From positions 1-64,000 of the forward strand of contig JAGXGA010000062.1 of the NCBI GenBank assembly GCA_024636975.1: a stretch of 64,000 bases of DNA, read 5' to 3'. A model generated the notes under the pieces. That model had not been told where the DNA came from. It saw nothing but the letters and a program-made list of their open reading frames with translations, and searched no databases. The position numbers were made by a program, and so were the translations under genes. Source of the stretch: Mariniphaga sp. (GTDB lineage Bacteria > Bacteroidota > Bacteroidia > Bacteroidales > Prolixibacteraceae). The stretch's first letter is position 1; each line of letters opens with the position of its first letter. Of this stretch, positions 36,298-44,615 are shown one piece after another.

Positions 36298-37518
36298 ATG
36301 TCAATGCCAAAAATAAAAGGTTTTCTGGTTATAGTATTCGTAATCATAGGATTATCTGTTGCAGCACAAAATGTTACGCGTTGGCGCGGCCCACAGGGCG
36401 ATGGTGTTTACCCTGAAACAGGCGTTTTAAAAGAGTGGCCGGCGAATGGCCCCGAAATAATCTGGCATTTTGATGGCGTGGGCGAGGGGCATTCCTCACC
36501 AGCTTTTGCAAATGATATGATTTATTTGTCGGGTATGCTCGACCAGACAGGCCATATTTTTGCACTTGACCAAAATGGCAAGCTTAATTGGCAAGCACCC
36601 TACGGGGAGGAATTTCATCAAAGCTATCCCGGTGCACGCTCTACACCTGTTATCGCAGGTGATCTGCTTTATATCTATTCCGGTCATGGCGTTTTAACCT
36701 GCATGGATGCAAATACAGGAGCCATAAAATGGAAGAAAGGAGCATTCTCCGATTTTGACGGTCAGAACATCACCTGGGGAGTTACCGAAACTGTTGCTGT
36801 TGACGGTGATTTGGTATATATGACCCCGGGGGGAAAGAAAAATAATGTGGTGGCTTTAAACCGTTTCAATGGGAACCTGGTTTGGAGCTCTCCCGGAAAA
36901 GGAGGAAAATCAGCCTATTCTACACCCCTGTTGGTAGAATTGCCTTCACGCAAGTTATTGGTTACACATACGGGCGAACATATTATCGGGCTTGATGCTA
37001 AAGATGGCAATTTGCTGTGGGAGTACCCCCATACCAACCGGCACCAGGTACATGCCAATACGCCCATCTATTCAGATGGGGGATTGTTTGGCTTCAGCGG
37101 ATACGGGCAAGGAGGTGTAAAGCTGACGTTGAGTGAGGATGGAAGCAGTATAAAGAAAGACTGGTTTAACGATAAACTCGACAGCCGTATGGGCGGGATG
37201 GTATTGGTTGATGGATTTATTTACGGCTCAGGAGATAATAACCGCCAATGGCGTTGCGTCGACTGGAATACAGGAGAAGAAAAGTATGCCTCAACTGAGA
37301 TTGGTAAAGGTGTAGTTATTGCCGCTGACGGGATGCTTTATTGTTATAGCGAACGCGGAGAACTTGCCCTTGTAAGGGCAACTCCTGCCGGTTTTAATAT
37401 TTCGGGCCTGACAAAAGTGGAACTTGGAACAGGACAGCACTGGTCGCACCCGGTAATCAATAACGGAAGGCTTTATCTGCGTCACGGAAATGTTTTGATT
37501 GCCTATAAAATCAAGTAA
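36298..37518 (+). CDS. exported PQQ-like beta-propeller protein 1
   Basis: 406 residues with a signal peptide (GFLVIVFVIIGLSVAAQ). The mature protein begins RWRGPQGDGVYPETGVLKEW and continues as PQQ-repeat blades (IYLSGMLDQTGHIFALDQNGKLNW, LTCMDANTGAIKWKKG, VVALNRFNGNLVWSS). It is closely related to the next two genes. The family forms eight-bladed or similar propellers; it lacks the extra domains of true quinoprotein dehydrogenases, so PQQ binding is doubtful. An alternative start lies two codons later. It opens the 21-kb redox cluster. Confidence 0.85.
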   Translation: MSMPKIKGFLVIVFVIIGLSVAAQNVTRWRGPQGDGVYPETGVLKEWPANGPEIIWHFDGVGEGHSSPAFANDMIYLSGMLDQTGHIFALDQNGKLNWQAPYGEEFHQSYPGARSTPVIAGDLLYIYSGHGVLTCMDANTGAIKWKKGAFSDFDGQNITWGVTETVAVDGDLVYMTPGGKKNNVVALNRFNGNLVWSSPGKGGKSAYSTPLLVELPSRKLLVTHTGEHIIGLDAKDGNLLWEYPHTNRHQVHANTPIYSDGGLFGFSGYGQGGVKLTLSEDGSSIKKDWFNDKLDSRMGGMVLVDGFIYGSGDNNRQWRCVDWNTGEEKYASTEIGKGVVIAADGMLYCYSERGELALVRATPAGFNISGLTKVELGTGQHWSHPVINNGRLYLRHGNVLIAYKIK

Positions 37519-37550
37519 CCAGATTCTTTAAATCAACTAATGCGTTATAT

Positions 37551-38789
37551 ATGAAGATCACATTTTCAGCTTTAATCTTATTTTTTTTCGTTTTCTCTTT
37601 GAGTGCACAAGTGGTTCAGTGGCGTGGTCCTGCGCGTGATGGCCATTTTACAGAAACCAATCTTTTAAAAACATGGCCGGAAAACGGTCCTGATTTACTA
37701 CTTGAGGTGGAAAATATCGGTAAAGGATGGTCTTCGCCGGTTCTTGCCGGAGGTGTGATTTATATAACAGGCATGATTGATACTTTGGATTACCTGACAG
37801 CAGTTGATTTGTCAGGCAATGTGAAATGGCAGGTTTCTTACGGACGCTCATGGAACCAGTCGTTCCCAGATACGCGTTGCACACCCGTGGTTGACGACAA
37901 CAGGATTTATGTCCAAAGTGGAACAGGAAGGGTGGCATGTATCGACAAGGATTCAGGAAAGGAAATCTGGTCAAAGGAAGTGGATAAGGAATTTAATGTG
38001 GAATATCATCTGTGGGGAAATTCTGAAACACCATTAATTGTCGATAATAAAGTAATTTGCTCACCTGGCGGAAGTCAGACAAGTGTGATTGCGCTTGATA
38101 AAATGACCGGGGAAACGGTGTGGCAGACTGAATCATTGGGAGGGCCGAGAGCCTATGCCTCAGCAACTATATATGAATACAATGATTTCAGATATATACT
38201 TGCAGTTATAGGAACGCATGTAATGGCCATAAAGCCTGAAACAGGTGAGATTGCATGGAGTTATAAATATTTCGATCTCGCCGACTGGGATCAGAACGGT
38301 TTGATCTGGGCCAATACACCTGTGGTTAACAACGATGAAATTTTTCTTTCAAAAGGATACGATTTTCCGGCGGTTATGCTGAAAATGGATTCTACAGGCA
38401 CTTCTGTTTCGGAGAAATTCATCGACAGGACGCTGGACAACCATCATCATGGACTTATCCTTCATGACGGGCATCTTTATGGGTCCAACTGGTACGATAA
38501 CCGCAGAGGCCGCTGGGTATCCATGGTTTGGGATACAGGGGAAATCAAATATGTTGACGACTGGGATACAAAAGGGGCTTTAATTATGGCCGATGATATG
38601 TTCTATGCGTATAATGAACGTGGCAGCGTAGGTCTTATTAAACCGGGCAATGAGGGTTTTGAAGTGGTGAGCCAGTTTAAAGTTACCAAAGGGGCAGGGC
38701 CACATTGGGCGCATCCGTTCATTGCCGATGGGAAACTTTTATTGCGGCATGGCGAAGTTTTAATGGTTTACGATATCAAGGAAAAATAG
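37551..38789 (+). CDS. exported PQQ-like beta-propeller protein 2
   Basis: 412 residues with a signal peptide (MKITFSALILFFFVFSLSAQ). It shares QWRGPARDGHFTETNLLKTWPENGP and the blade pattern with its neighbours on both sides (VACIDKDSGKEIW, VIALDKMTGETVWQT), so genes 1-3 arose by tandem duplication. A histidine-rich TLDNHHHGLILHDGHLYGSNW segment, mostly kept in gene 3, might bind metal or cofactor. It begins 32 bp after gene 1. Confidence 0.85.
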   Translation: MKITFSALILFFFVFSLSAQVVQWRGPARDGHFTETNLLKTWPENGPDLLLEVENIGKGWSSPVLAGGVIYITGMIDTLDYLTAVDLSGNVKWQVSYGRSWNQSFPDTRCTPVVDDNRIYVQSGTGRVACIDKDSGKEIWSKEVDKEFNVEYHLWGNSETPLIVDNKVICSPGGSQTSVIALDKMTGETVWQTESLGGPRAYASATIYEYNDFRYILAVIGTHVMAIKPETGEIAWSYKYFDLADWDQNGLIWANTPVVNNDEIFLSKGYDFPAVMLKMDSTGTSVSEKFIDRTLDNHHHGLILHDGHLYGSNWYDNRRGRWVSMVWDTGEIKYVDDWDTKGALIMADDMFYAYNERGSVGLIKPGNEGFEVVSQFKVTKGAGPHWAHPFIADGKLLLRHGEVLMVYDIKEK

Positions 38790-38830
38790 CCGTTGAAGGA
38801 GAATTGATTTTCTACATTTAAAAATTTCAG

Positions 38831-40072
38831 ATGAAATTATGTTTCTATAGCATATTAATCCTTTTTACCACCTCTTTATATTCTCAGGAGATTGTTGAGT
38901 TCAGAGGTATTGGAAGAACAGGACATTATAATGAGACCGGGTTATTAAAAAAATGGCCTGACTCAGGACCTGAACTTGTTTTAAAAATAGAAGACATCAG
39001 CAAGGGGTATTCTCAACCAATTGTAGCAGAAAATAAAATTTTTATTACCGGGATTAAAGGCGAAGACACTGATGTAATTTCAGCATACGATTTGAACGGG
39101 AATCTGATATGGGAGACTGTCTACGGCAATTCATGGATACGTTCATATCCCGACAGCCGGTGCACTCCAACTTATGAAAGCGGGAAACTGTATGTTGCCA
39201 GCGGTACAGGGCAGCTTAGCTGCATTAATGCCACGCATGGCGAAAAATTGTGGCAGGTGGATGTTTTAGAAAAATATGGTGGTGAAATACATACTCATGG
39301 CGATGCAGAAAGTCCTTTAGTTGTAAATGATCTTGTTGTATATACTACAGGAGGTGATAAATACACTATGGTTGCATTTAATAAAACAACTGGCACTGAG
39401 GTTTGGAAAACCAAAAGTCTGGGTGGTGCAAAATCATATGCATCATCGGTTTTGGTAAATCATGATGGAATGGATCTCATTTTGGTTCAGACAACTAAAA
39501 ATATGATTGCTATTAATTCAGAAAATGGTGAAATACAATGGTACCACAACCTTGACACATTCTATAGCGGAAGTCAGGGGAAGGGTGCACAGGCGAATCC
39601 GGCACTGTTTTTTAAAAACGAATTGTTTATTACAAGCGGATACGATCATCCGGGTATTTTATTTGCAGTTGACGGGGATAACAGTTCTGTATCAGTAAAA
39701 TGGGTAAACGAAACTTTAAACACACACCATGGTGGTGTGGTACTGGTTGATGGAAATCTTTACGGATCAAACTGGCAAAATAATTCCCGTGGACAATGGG
39801 CTTGCGTAAACTGGAATTCCGGAGTTGTCAACTGGGAAACAGAATGGTACAATAAAGGTTCTGTTATATTTTCAGATGGTATGCTGTACATCTATGAAGA
39901 AAAAGGCGGCAATGTAGCCCTGGTTGAACCTTCCATAGAAAAATTATCTGTTGTCAGCACTTTTAAAGTAGAAGACGGAACAGGCCCTCACTGGGCTCAT
40001 CCGGCTATTTATGATGGAAAGCTGTACATCAGGCATGGTAATGCGCTTCTTGCTTATAATATTAAAGGCTAA
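38831..40072 (+). CDS. exported PQQ-like beta-propeller protein 3
   Basis: 413 residues with a signal peptide (MKLCFYSILILFTTSLYSQ). EFRGIGRTGHYNETGLLKKWPDSGP and LSCINATHGEKLWQVD show its kinship with genes 1 and 2. The TLNTHHGGVVLVDGNLYGSNW segment corresponds to the histidine-rich loop of gene 2. Its stop codon is separated by a single base from the ATG of gene 4, indicating translational coupling. Confidence 0.85.
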   Translation: MKLCFYSILILFTTSLYSQEIVEFRGIGRTGHYNETGLLKKWPDSGPELVLKIEDISKGYSQPIVAENKIFITGIKGEDTDVISAYDLNGNLIWETVYGNSWIRSYPDSRCTPTYESGKLYVASGTGQLSCINATHGEKLWQVDVLEKYGGEIHTHGDAESPLVVNDLVVYTTGGDKYTMVAFNKTTGTEVWKTKSLGGAKSYASSVLVNHDGMDLILVQTTKNMIAINSENGEIQWYHNLDTFYSGSQGKGAQANPALFFKNELFITSGYDHPGILFAVDGDNSSVSVKWVNETLNTHHGGVVLVDGNLYGSNWQNNSRGQWACVNWNSGVVNWETEWYNKGSVIFSDGMLYIYEEKGGNVALVEPSIEKLSVVSTFKVEDGTGPHWAHPAIYDGKLYIRHGNALLAYNIKG

Positions 40073-40073
40073 T

Positions 40074-41498
40074 ATGAACAGTAAATATCTCATTAAAATA
40101 TTTACGATTTCTCTGGGAATAGTTTCCATTGGTTTTCTTGCCTGGTGGCTTGGTACTGATCCCACCCACGACTTTGAAATAAGTATGGAAGGAGCCGATA
40201 ACCGCGAATCAGGGGGTGTTGCCCAGGAGGTGGCTATTGGTGAACACTACGAGCAGTTTGCCACCGATTATGTTACACTAGCCGGAACATGGCCCCGCTT
40301 CAGGGGAAGCGATTTCGATAACATATCCAAATCGGACGTGCCACTAATAAATGAATTTGGAAGCGAAGGCCCAAAAATTTTATGGTCAAAAGAATTGGGC
40401 GAAGGGCATTCGGGAGCTGCCATTTATGAGGGACTGGCATATATACTTGATTACGATGAGGAGCAACGTGCCGATATATTACGATGCTATTCCCTTGTTG
40501 ATGGAAAGGAAATGTGGGAGAGGGGTTATGGCTTAAATATTAAGCGCAATCATGGCATGTCACGTACCATTCCTGCTATCACGGAGGATTATATATTAAC
40601 CATGGGCCCGATGTGCCATGTAATGTGCCTCGACCGGGAAACCGGAGATTTCAATTGGGGGTTGGATGTGGCAAAGGATTACGAATCGGAGATTCCACTT
40701 TGGTATACAGGCCAGTGTCCGCTTGTGGATGATGGAAAAGCCATACTTGCCACAGGCGGAAATGCCTTGATGGTGGCAATTGACATGGAAACAGGGGAAA
40801 AAGTTTGGGAAACCCCCAATCCCGAGGGTTGGAAGATGTCGCATTCGTCAGTGATGCCGTTTATTTATGGCGGGCGTAAAATGTACGTATATAGCGCTAT
40901 AGGCGCACTTGTAGGAGTTGCTGCCGACGGAGATGATGCCGGTTCCATTTTGTGGAGCACTACGGTTTGGAACCATTCTGTGGTGGCACCATCGCCTGTT
41001 TGTATGCCCGACGGAAAGATTTTTATGACGGCAGGCTATGGTGCAGGCAGTATGATGGCACAGCTATCGGAAAGCAATGGTGCTTTTTCAATAGAAGTCA
41101 TTACAAAATATCCTCCCCGGGATGGGCTTGCCGGTGAACAGCAGACGGCCTTGTACTGGGAAGGACATTTGATTGGCATTATGCCTAAAGACGGAGGCGC
41201 CAACCGTAACCAAATGGTGTGCGTTCATCCCGATAATCCACAGGAGCCTGTTTGGACCAGTGGCACTGAGACCCGTTTTGGACTGGGTCCCTACTTTATT
41301 GCTGACGATAAACTGTTTATTCTGCGCGACGATGGGACGCTTTTTATTGCGCAACCCAGCACCGACAGGTATATTCAGATGGATGAGGTGAAGGTAATCG
41401 AGGACGGGCATGATGCCTGGGCTCCTTTTGCCATTGCTGATGGGTATTTGCTGATGCGCGATGCAAATACATTGGTTTGTATCGATTTAAATCGTTAA
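40074..41498 (+). CDS. membrane-anchored PQQ-like beta-propeller protein 4
   Basis: 474 residues. The start was placed at 40074, one base after the previous stop, because a membrane segment (IKIFTISLGIVSIGFLAWWLG) follows directly. The frame could extend back to 40011, but that would overlap gene 3. The propeller begins WPRFRGSDFDNISKSDVP and has blades such as MVAIDMETGEKVWETPNPEG. The N-terminus is probably an uncleaved anchor that places the propeller in the periplasm. It is more distant from genes 1-3. Confidence 0.83.
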   Translation: MNSKYLIKIFTISLGIVSIGFLAWWLGTDPTHDFEISMEGADNRESGGVAQEVAIGEHYEQFATDYVTLAGTWPRFRGSDFDNISKSDVPLINEFGSEGPKILWSKELGEGHSGAAIYEGLAYILDYDEEQRADILRCYSLVDGKEMWERGYGLNIKRNHGMSRTIPAITEDYILTMGPMCHVMCLDRETGDFNWGLDVAKDYESEIPLWYTGQCPLVDDGKAILATGGNALMVAIDMETGEKVWETPNPEGWKMSHSSVMPFIYGGRKMYVYSAIGALVGVAADGDDAGSILWSTTVWNHSVVAPSPVCMPDGKIFMTAGYGAGSMMAQLSESNGAFSIEVITKYPPRDGLAGEQQTALYWEGHLIGIMPKDGGANRNQMVCVHPDNPQEPVWTSGTETRFGLGPYFIADDKLFILRDDGTLFIAQPSTDRYIQMDEVKVIEDGHDAWAPFAIADGYLLMRDANTLVCIDLNR

Positions 41499-41507
41499 AA
41501 TTCTGAC

Positions 41508-42470
41508 ATGAAGAACAAGGGAATTGTGTTTTTTCTAATTTTATTGGGTGCAGTTATCGTGGTATTGATTGTTTTTGATTACCGTTCTGAGCGACCTGGA
41601 AGGAGTGAAGCCAATCCGTTTGAATTCAATGTTGAAGAATATAAATCGGTAGATCCGTCATTAATAAATTACAAGGAGGCTAAAAATTTCCGGATAGGCT
41701 TTGAATCACCTGCAGCTATAGAAATTTATAATGATAAAATTTATGTTGCAGGAGATAATAAGCTAAAGGTAATTTCCCTTACAGGCGATCTGCTGGCCGA
41801 TTTAACTTTTGATTTTCAACCACTAATAGTCAAGGCTGACGGGGGAAGTATTTATCTAGCTGTAAAGAATCAGGTTTTTGTTGTTGGTGAAGATGGAAAT
41901 ATACTGGCTGAATGGGAGCCGCTGGGAGAGAATTCTCACCTTACTGCTATTGCGGTTGCAGGCGACAATGTTTTTGTTGCCGATGCAGGCAACAGGAAAA
42001 TATACAGATATTCACCGGAAGGTGAAATTTTGAGTGAATTTGAAGGAAAAGTGGATGAAGGGGACCTCCATGGGTTCATTATTCCGAGTCCTTCTTTCGA
42101 TATTGCTGTTAACAGTGAAGATGAACTATGGGTGGTTAATTCCGGCTTGCATTCACTCGAGAATTATACCTTCGATGGAAATTTACGTCGGCATTGGAAA
42201 CGCTCAGGTATAAGCCCTGAAGGCTTTAGCGGTTGCTGTAATCCTGCCCATTTTACATTTCTGAATGATGGCCGGTTTGTTACAAGTGAAAAAGGACTGG
42301 TACGAGTTAAAACCTATAAGGAATCGGGTGAATTTGAAGGAGTGGTTGCCGCACCAGATAAATTTGATGGTGAAGGGCAGGCACCCGATATAGCTGCCGA
42401 CAGCGAAAACAACATATATGCACTTGATTTTGATACCAAAATGATAAGGGTTTTTAATCCCGTTGAATAA
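41508..42470 (+). CDS. membrane-anchored NHL-type beta-propeller protein
   Basis: 320 residues with an N-terminal membrane segment (GIVFFLILLGAVIVVLIVF). The rest shows NHL/six-blade repeats: HLTAIAVAGDNVFVADAGNRKIYRYSPEGEIL, SFDIAVNSEDELWVVNSG, PDIAADSENNIYALD. A GFSGCCNPAHF motif with adjacent cysteines is unusual for a simple propeller. It is 9 bp from the preceding propeller gene and 50 bp before the Cys4 protein. Function unknown. Confidence 0.75.
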   Translation: MKNKGIVFFLILLGAVIVVLIVFDYRSERPGRSEANPFEFNVEEYKSVDPSLINYKEAKNFRIGFESPAAIEIYNDKIYVAGDNKLKVISLTGDLLADLTFDFQPLIVKADGGSIYLAVKNQVFVVGEDGNILAEWEPLGENSHLTAIAVAGDNVFVADAGNRKIYRYSPEGEILSEFEGKVDEGDLHGFIIPSPSFDIAVNSEDELWVVNSGLHSLENYTFDGNLRRHWKRSGISPEGFSGCCNPAHFTFLNDGRFVTSEKGLVRVKTYKESGEFEGVVAAPDKFDGEGQAPDIAADSENNIYALDFDTKMIRVFNPVE

Positions 42471-42520
42471 ATAGGTATTAATGTGATTGATGAGGGAATG
42501 CAAAACAAAAGATAAGCAGC

Positions 42521-42715
42521 ATGAACCGAAAAGATTTTTTGAAGGCAGGAGGGCGGATATTAATCCTGGGCGGAATGGCAGTTTCAACAGGTTATCTGAT
42601 TGTCAACGATCAGGTTGATACTACCTGTTCTGTTTCACCTACCTGTAAAAAATGTGGAAAGCTTTCAGGTTGTGACTTACCGCAGGCAAAGGAGGTGAAC
42701 GATGGACAAAAATAA
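42521..42715 (+). CDS. small Tat-type protein with four-cysteine motif
   Basis: 64 residues. MNRKDFLKAGGRILILGGMA resembles a Tat signal or N-terminal anchor (one arginine of the usual pair is replaced by N). The remainder has TCSVSPTCKKCGKLSGCDLP, a C-x5-C-x2-C-x5-C pattern that could bind an iron-sulfur cluster or zinc. It overlaps the start of the following ferredoxin gene by 14 bases, so the two are coupled. I do not recognise a named family. Confidence 0.7.
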   Translation: MNRKDFLKAGGRILILGGMAVSTGYLIVNDQVDTTCSVSPTCKKCGKLSGCDLPQAKEVNDGQK

Positions 42716-43277
42716 ATCAACCAACCGGAGGGAGTTTATCCAGAGCGGCGCACGGCTTTCGCTGGCACTTGCATTGGGGGGTATCGGAGGCTTGTCGCTG
42801 AGCAAAATTACCGGCGATGATTACGTTTGGCAGATCGACCCGTTTGAATGCACGCAATGTGGGCGCTGTGCCACCGAATGTGTGATGTCGCCATCAGCTG
42901 TGAAATGTATTCATGCTTATGATTTATGCGGGTACTGCGATTTGTGTGGCGGCTATTTTAAACCTGATGCAAACCAGTTATCTACTGCGGGCGAAAACCA
43001 GTTGTGTCCTACAGCTGCCATTGAACGGAAGTTTATTGAGGAGCCTTATTTCGAATACCATATTATTGAAGACCTGTGCATTGGCTGTGCCAAATGTGTT
43101 GCAGGCTGTACTTCTTTTGGAAATGGCTCTCTTCACCTGCAGATAATTCACAGTATCTGTCTTAACTGCAACGAGTGTTCCATCGCACGCGTATGCCCTT
43201 CAGATGCCATAAAACGGGTAAAAGCTTCTGACGCATATAAAGTAAAAGGCGGATTTTCAAAAAGTGAGGAATCATAG
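42702..43277 (+). CDS. Tat-exported multi-[4Fe-4S] ferredoxin
   Basis: 191 residues. The twin-arginine segment NRREFIQSGARLSLALALGG directs folded export. Cysteine motifs follow: CTQCGRCATECVMSP, CGYCDLCGGYF, CIGCAKCVAGC and CLNCNECSIARVCP, enough for up to four clusters, as in the HmcB/NrfC/DmsB-like electron-transfer family. It should sit on the periplasmic side and exchange electrons with the membrane protein encoded 6 bp downstream. Confidence 0.85.
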   Translation: MDKNKSTNRREFIQSGARLSLALALGGIGGLSLSKITGDDYVWQIDPFECTQCGRCATECVMSPSAVKCIHAYDLCGYCDLCGGYFKPDANQLSTAGENQLCPTAAIERKFIEEPYFEYHIIEDLCIGCAKCVAGCTSFGNGSLHLQIIHSICLNCNECSIARVCPSDAIKRVKASDAYKVKGGFSKSEES

Positions 43278-43283
43278 GAAAGA

Positions 43284-44594
43284 ATGAAAAGAGTTATCAA
43301 TAAAATTGTTGGAATGCGCAGTGCAGGGAATATTGTTTTTCTTTTTTCGCGGTTCCTTGTTGTGGTTATGCTTCTGACTACTTATTCGCTGAATGCTCAG
43401 GAACAGCGTTTCCCAAGGCCTGAGTTTGAATCGGGTTACCAGCAGCCAACTGTTGTAACGCCTGAGCCGCGTGCACAAATGATGGAATATTTTGATGTTG
43501 CTGTGCTGGTCGGTTTTCTTATACTGGCATCCTGGCTGATGATTAAAAGGCGCTCCAGGCGTGGTATGATGTGGTTAGTTGTATCAGCAGTAGCCTATTT
43601 CGGATTTTTTCGTAACGGGTGCATATGCCCCATTGGGTCGGTGCAAAACGTTACCCTGTCATTTTTTGACCCCACTTATGCAGTTTCAATAGTAATTTTG
43701 CTGTTTTTCATACTTCCCCTTATTGTTACGCTTTTCTATGGCAGGACTTTCTGCGGGGGTGTTTGCCCGTTGGGCGCCCTGCAGGATCTGGTTATTGTTA
43801 AGCCAATGAGCCTGCCCAAGTGGCTGAATAAAACACTGGGCCTTATTCCTTATATATTTCTCTCGCTTGCTGTATTGTATGCTGCAACCGGCACCGATTT
43901 TATAATCTGCCGTTATGATCCGTTCATCGGCATTTTCAGAATGGACGGTATGTTTATTATGATCGCTCTTGGAATCAGCTTTTTACTGCTGGGTATGTTC
44001 ATTGGCAGGCCTTATTGCCGGTTTTTGTGCCCTTACGGAGTTCTGCTGAGCTGGATGTCACGGTTCTCAAGCAAACACGTTACCATTACACCTTCAAAAT
44101 GCATCCAGTGCAAGCTTTGTGTAAAGTCTTGTCCGTTCGATGCCATAGACTATCCAACCAAAGAAAAAGAGGTGGTTAAATCAGGCCTCGGCCCAAAACG
44201 CTTTATTATTTATGCTGCATTAATACCACTATGGATAGCGTTGGGTGTATATATTGGAGCAAAATCGCATGTATTCTTATCGAAAGGCCATAAAGATGTA
44301 TATCTTGCTGAACTGATGATTTCCAATCCCGAAGTGAAGGATGATCCTGATAACATTGATGTACAGACTTTCCTTAAATCAGGTAAAACAATGGATACAC
44401 TGGTCTCGGAAGCTGAGGTTATAAGAGGAAAGTTCTATACCGGTAGTATGATTGCAGGAGGATTTTTAGGACTTGTTGTTGGAATGACCTTGCTGAATAC
44501 TGTGGTTTTCCGGAAACAAGAGGATTATGTGCCGCATAAGGGCAATTGCTATAGTTGTGGCCGATGTATGGATTATTGCCCGGTTGATAAATAA
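43284..44594 (+). CDS. NapH/NosR-like membrane iron-sulfur protein
   Basis: 436 residues with six or more membrane segments. Cytosolic-side motifs CICPIGSVQN, FCGGVCPLGALQD and CRFLCPYGVLLSW are the CxxxCP motifs of the NapH/MauN/NosR/CcoG group. A ferredoxin site CIQCKLCVKSCPFDAID follows, and another, NCYSCGRCMDYCPVDK, ends the protein. Such proteins carry electrons between the quinone pool or cytosol and periplasmic partners. No FMN-binding domain is present. Its neighbours are the Tat ferredoxin and a three-TM propeller. Confidence 0.85.
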   Translation: MKRVINKIVGMRSAGNIVFLFSRFLVVVMLLTTYSLNAQEQRFPRPEFESGYQQPTVVTPEPRAQMMEYFDVAVLVGFLILASWLMIKRRSRRGMMWLVVSAVAYFGFFRNGCICPIGSVQNVTLSFFDPTYAVSIVILLFFILPLIVTLFYGRTFCGGVCPLGALQDLVIVKPMSLPKWLNKTLGLIPYIFLSLAVLYAATGTDFIICRYDPFIGIFRMDGMFIMIALGISFLLLGMFIGRPYCRFLCPYGVLLSWMSRFSSKHVTITPSKCIQCKLCVKSCPFDAIDYPTKEKEVVKSGLGPKRFIIYAALIPLWIALGVYIGAKSHVFLSKGHKDVYLAELMISNPEVKDDPDNIDVQTFLKSGKTMDTLVSEAEVIRGKFYTGSMIAGGFLGLVVGMTLLNTVVFRKQEDYVPHKGNCYSCGRCMDYCPVDK

Positions 44595-44615
44595 AGAAAA
44601 ACAAAATAGATACAC

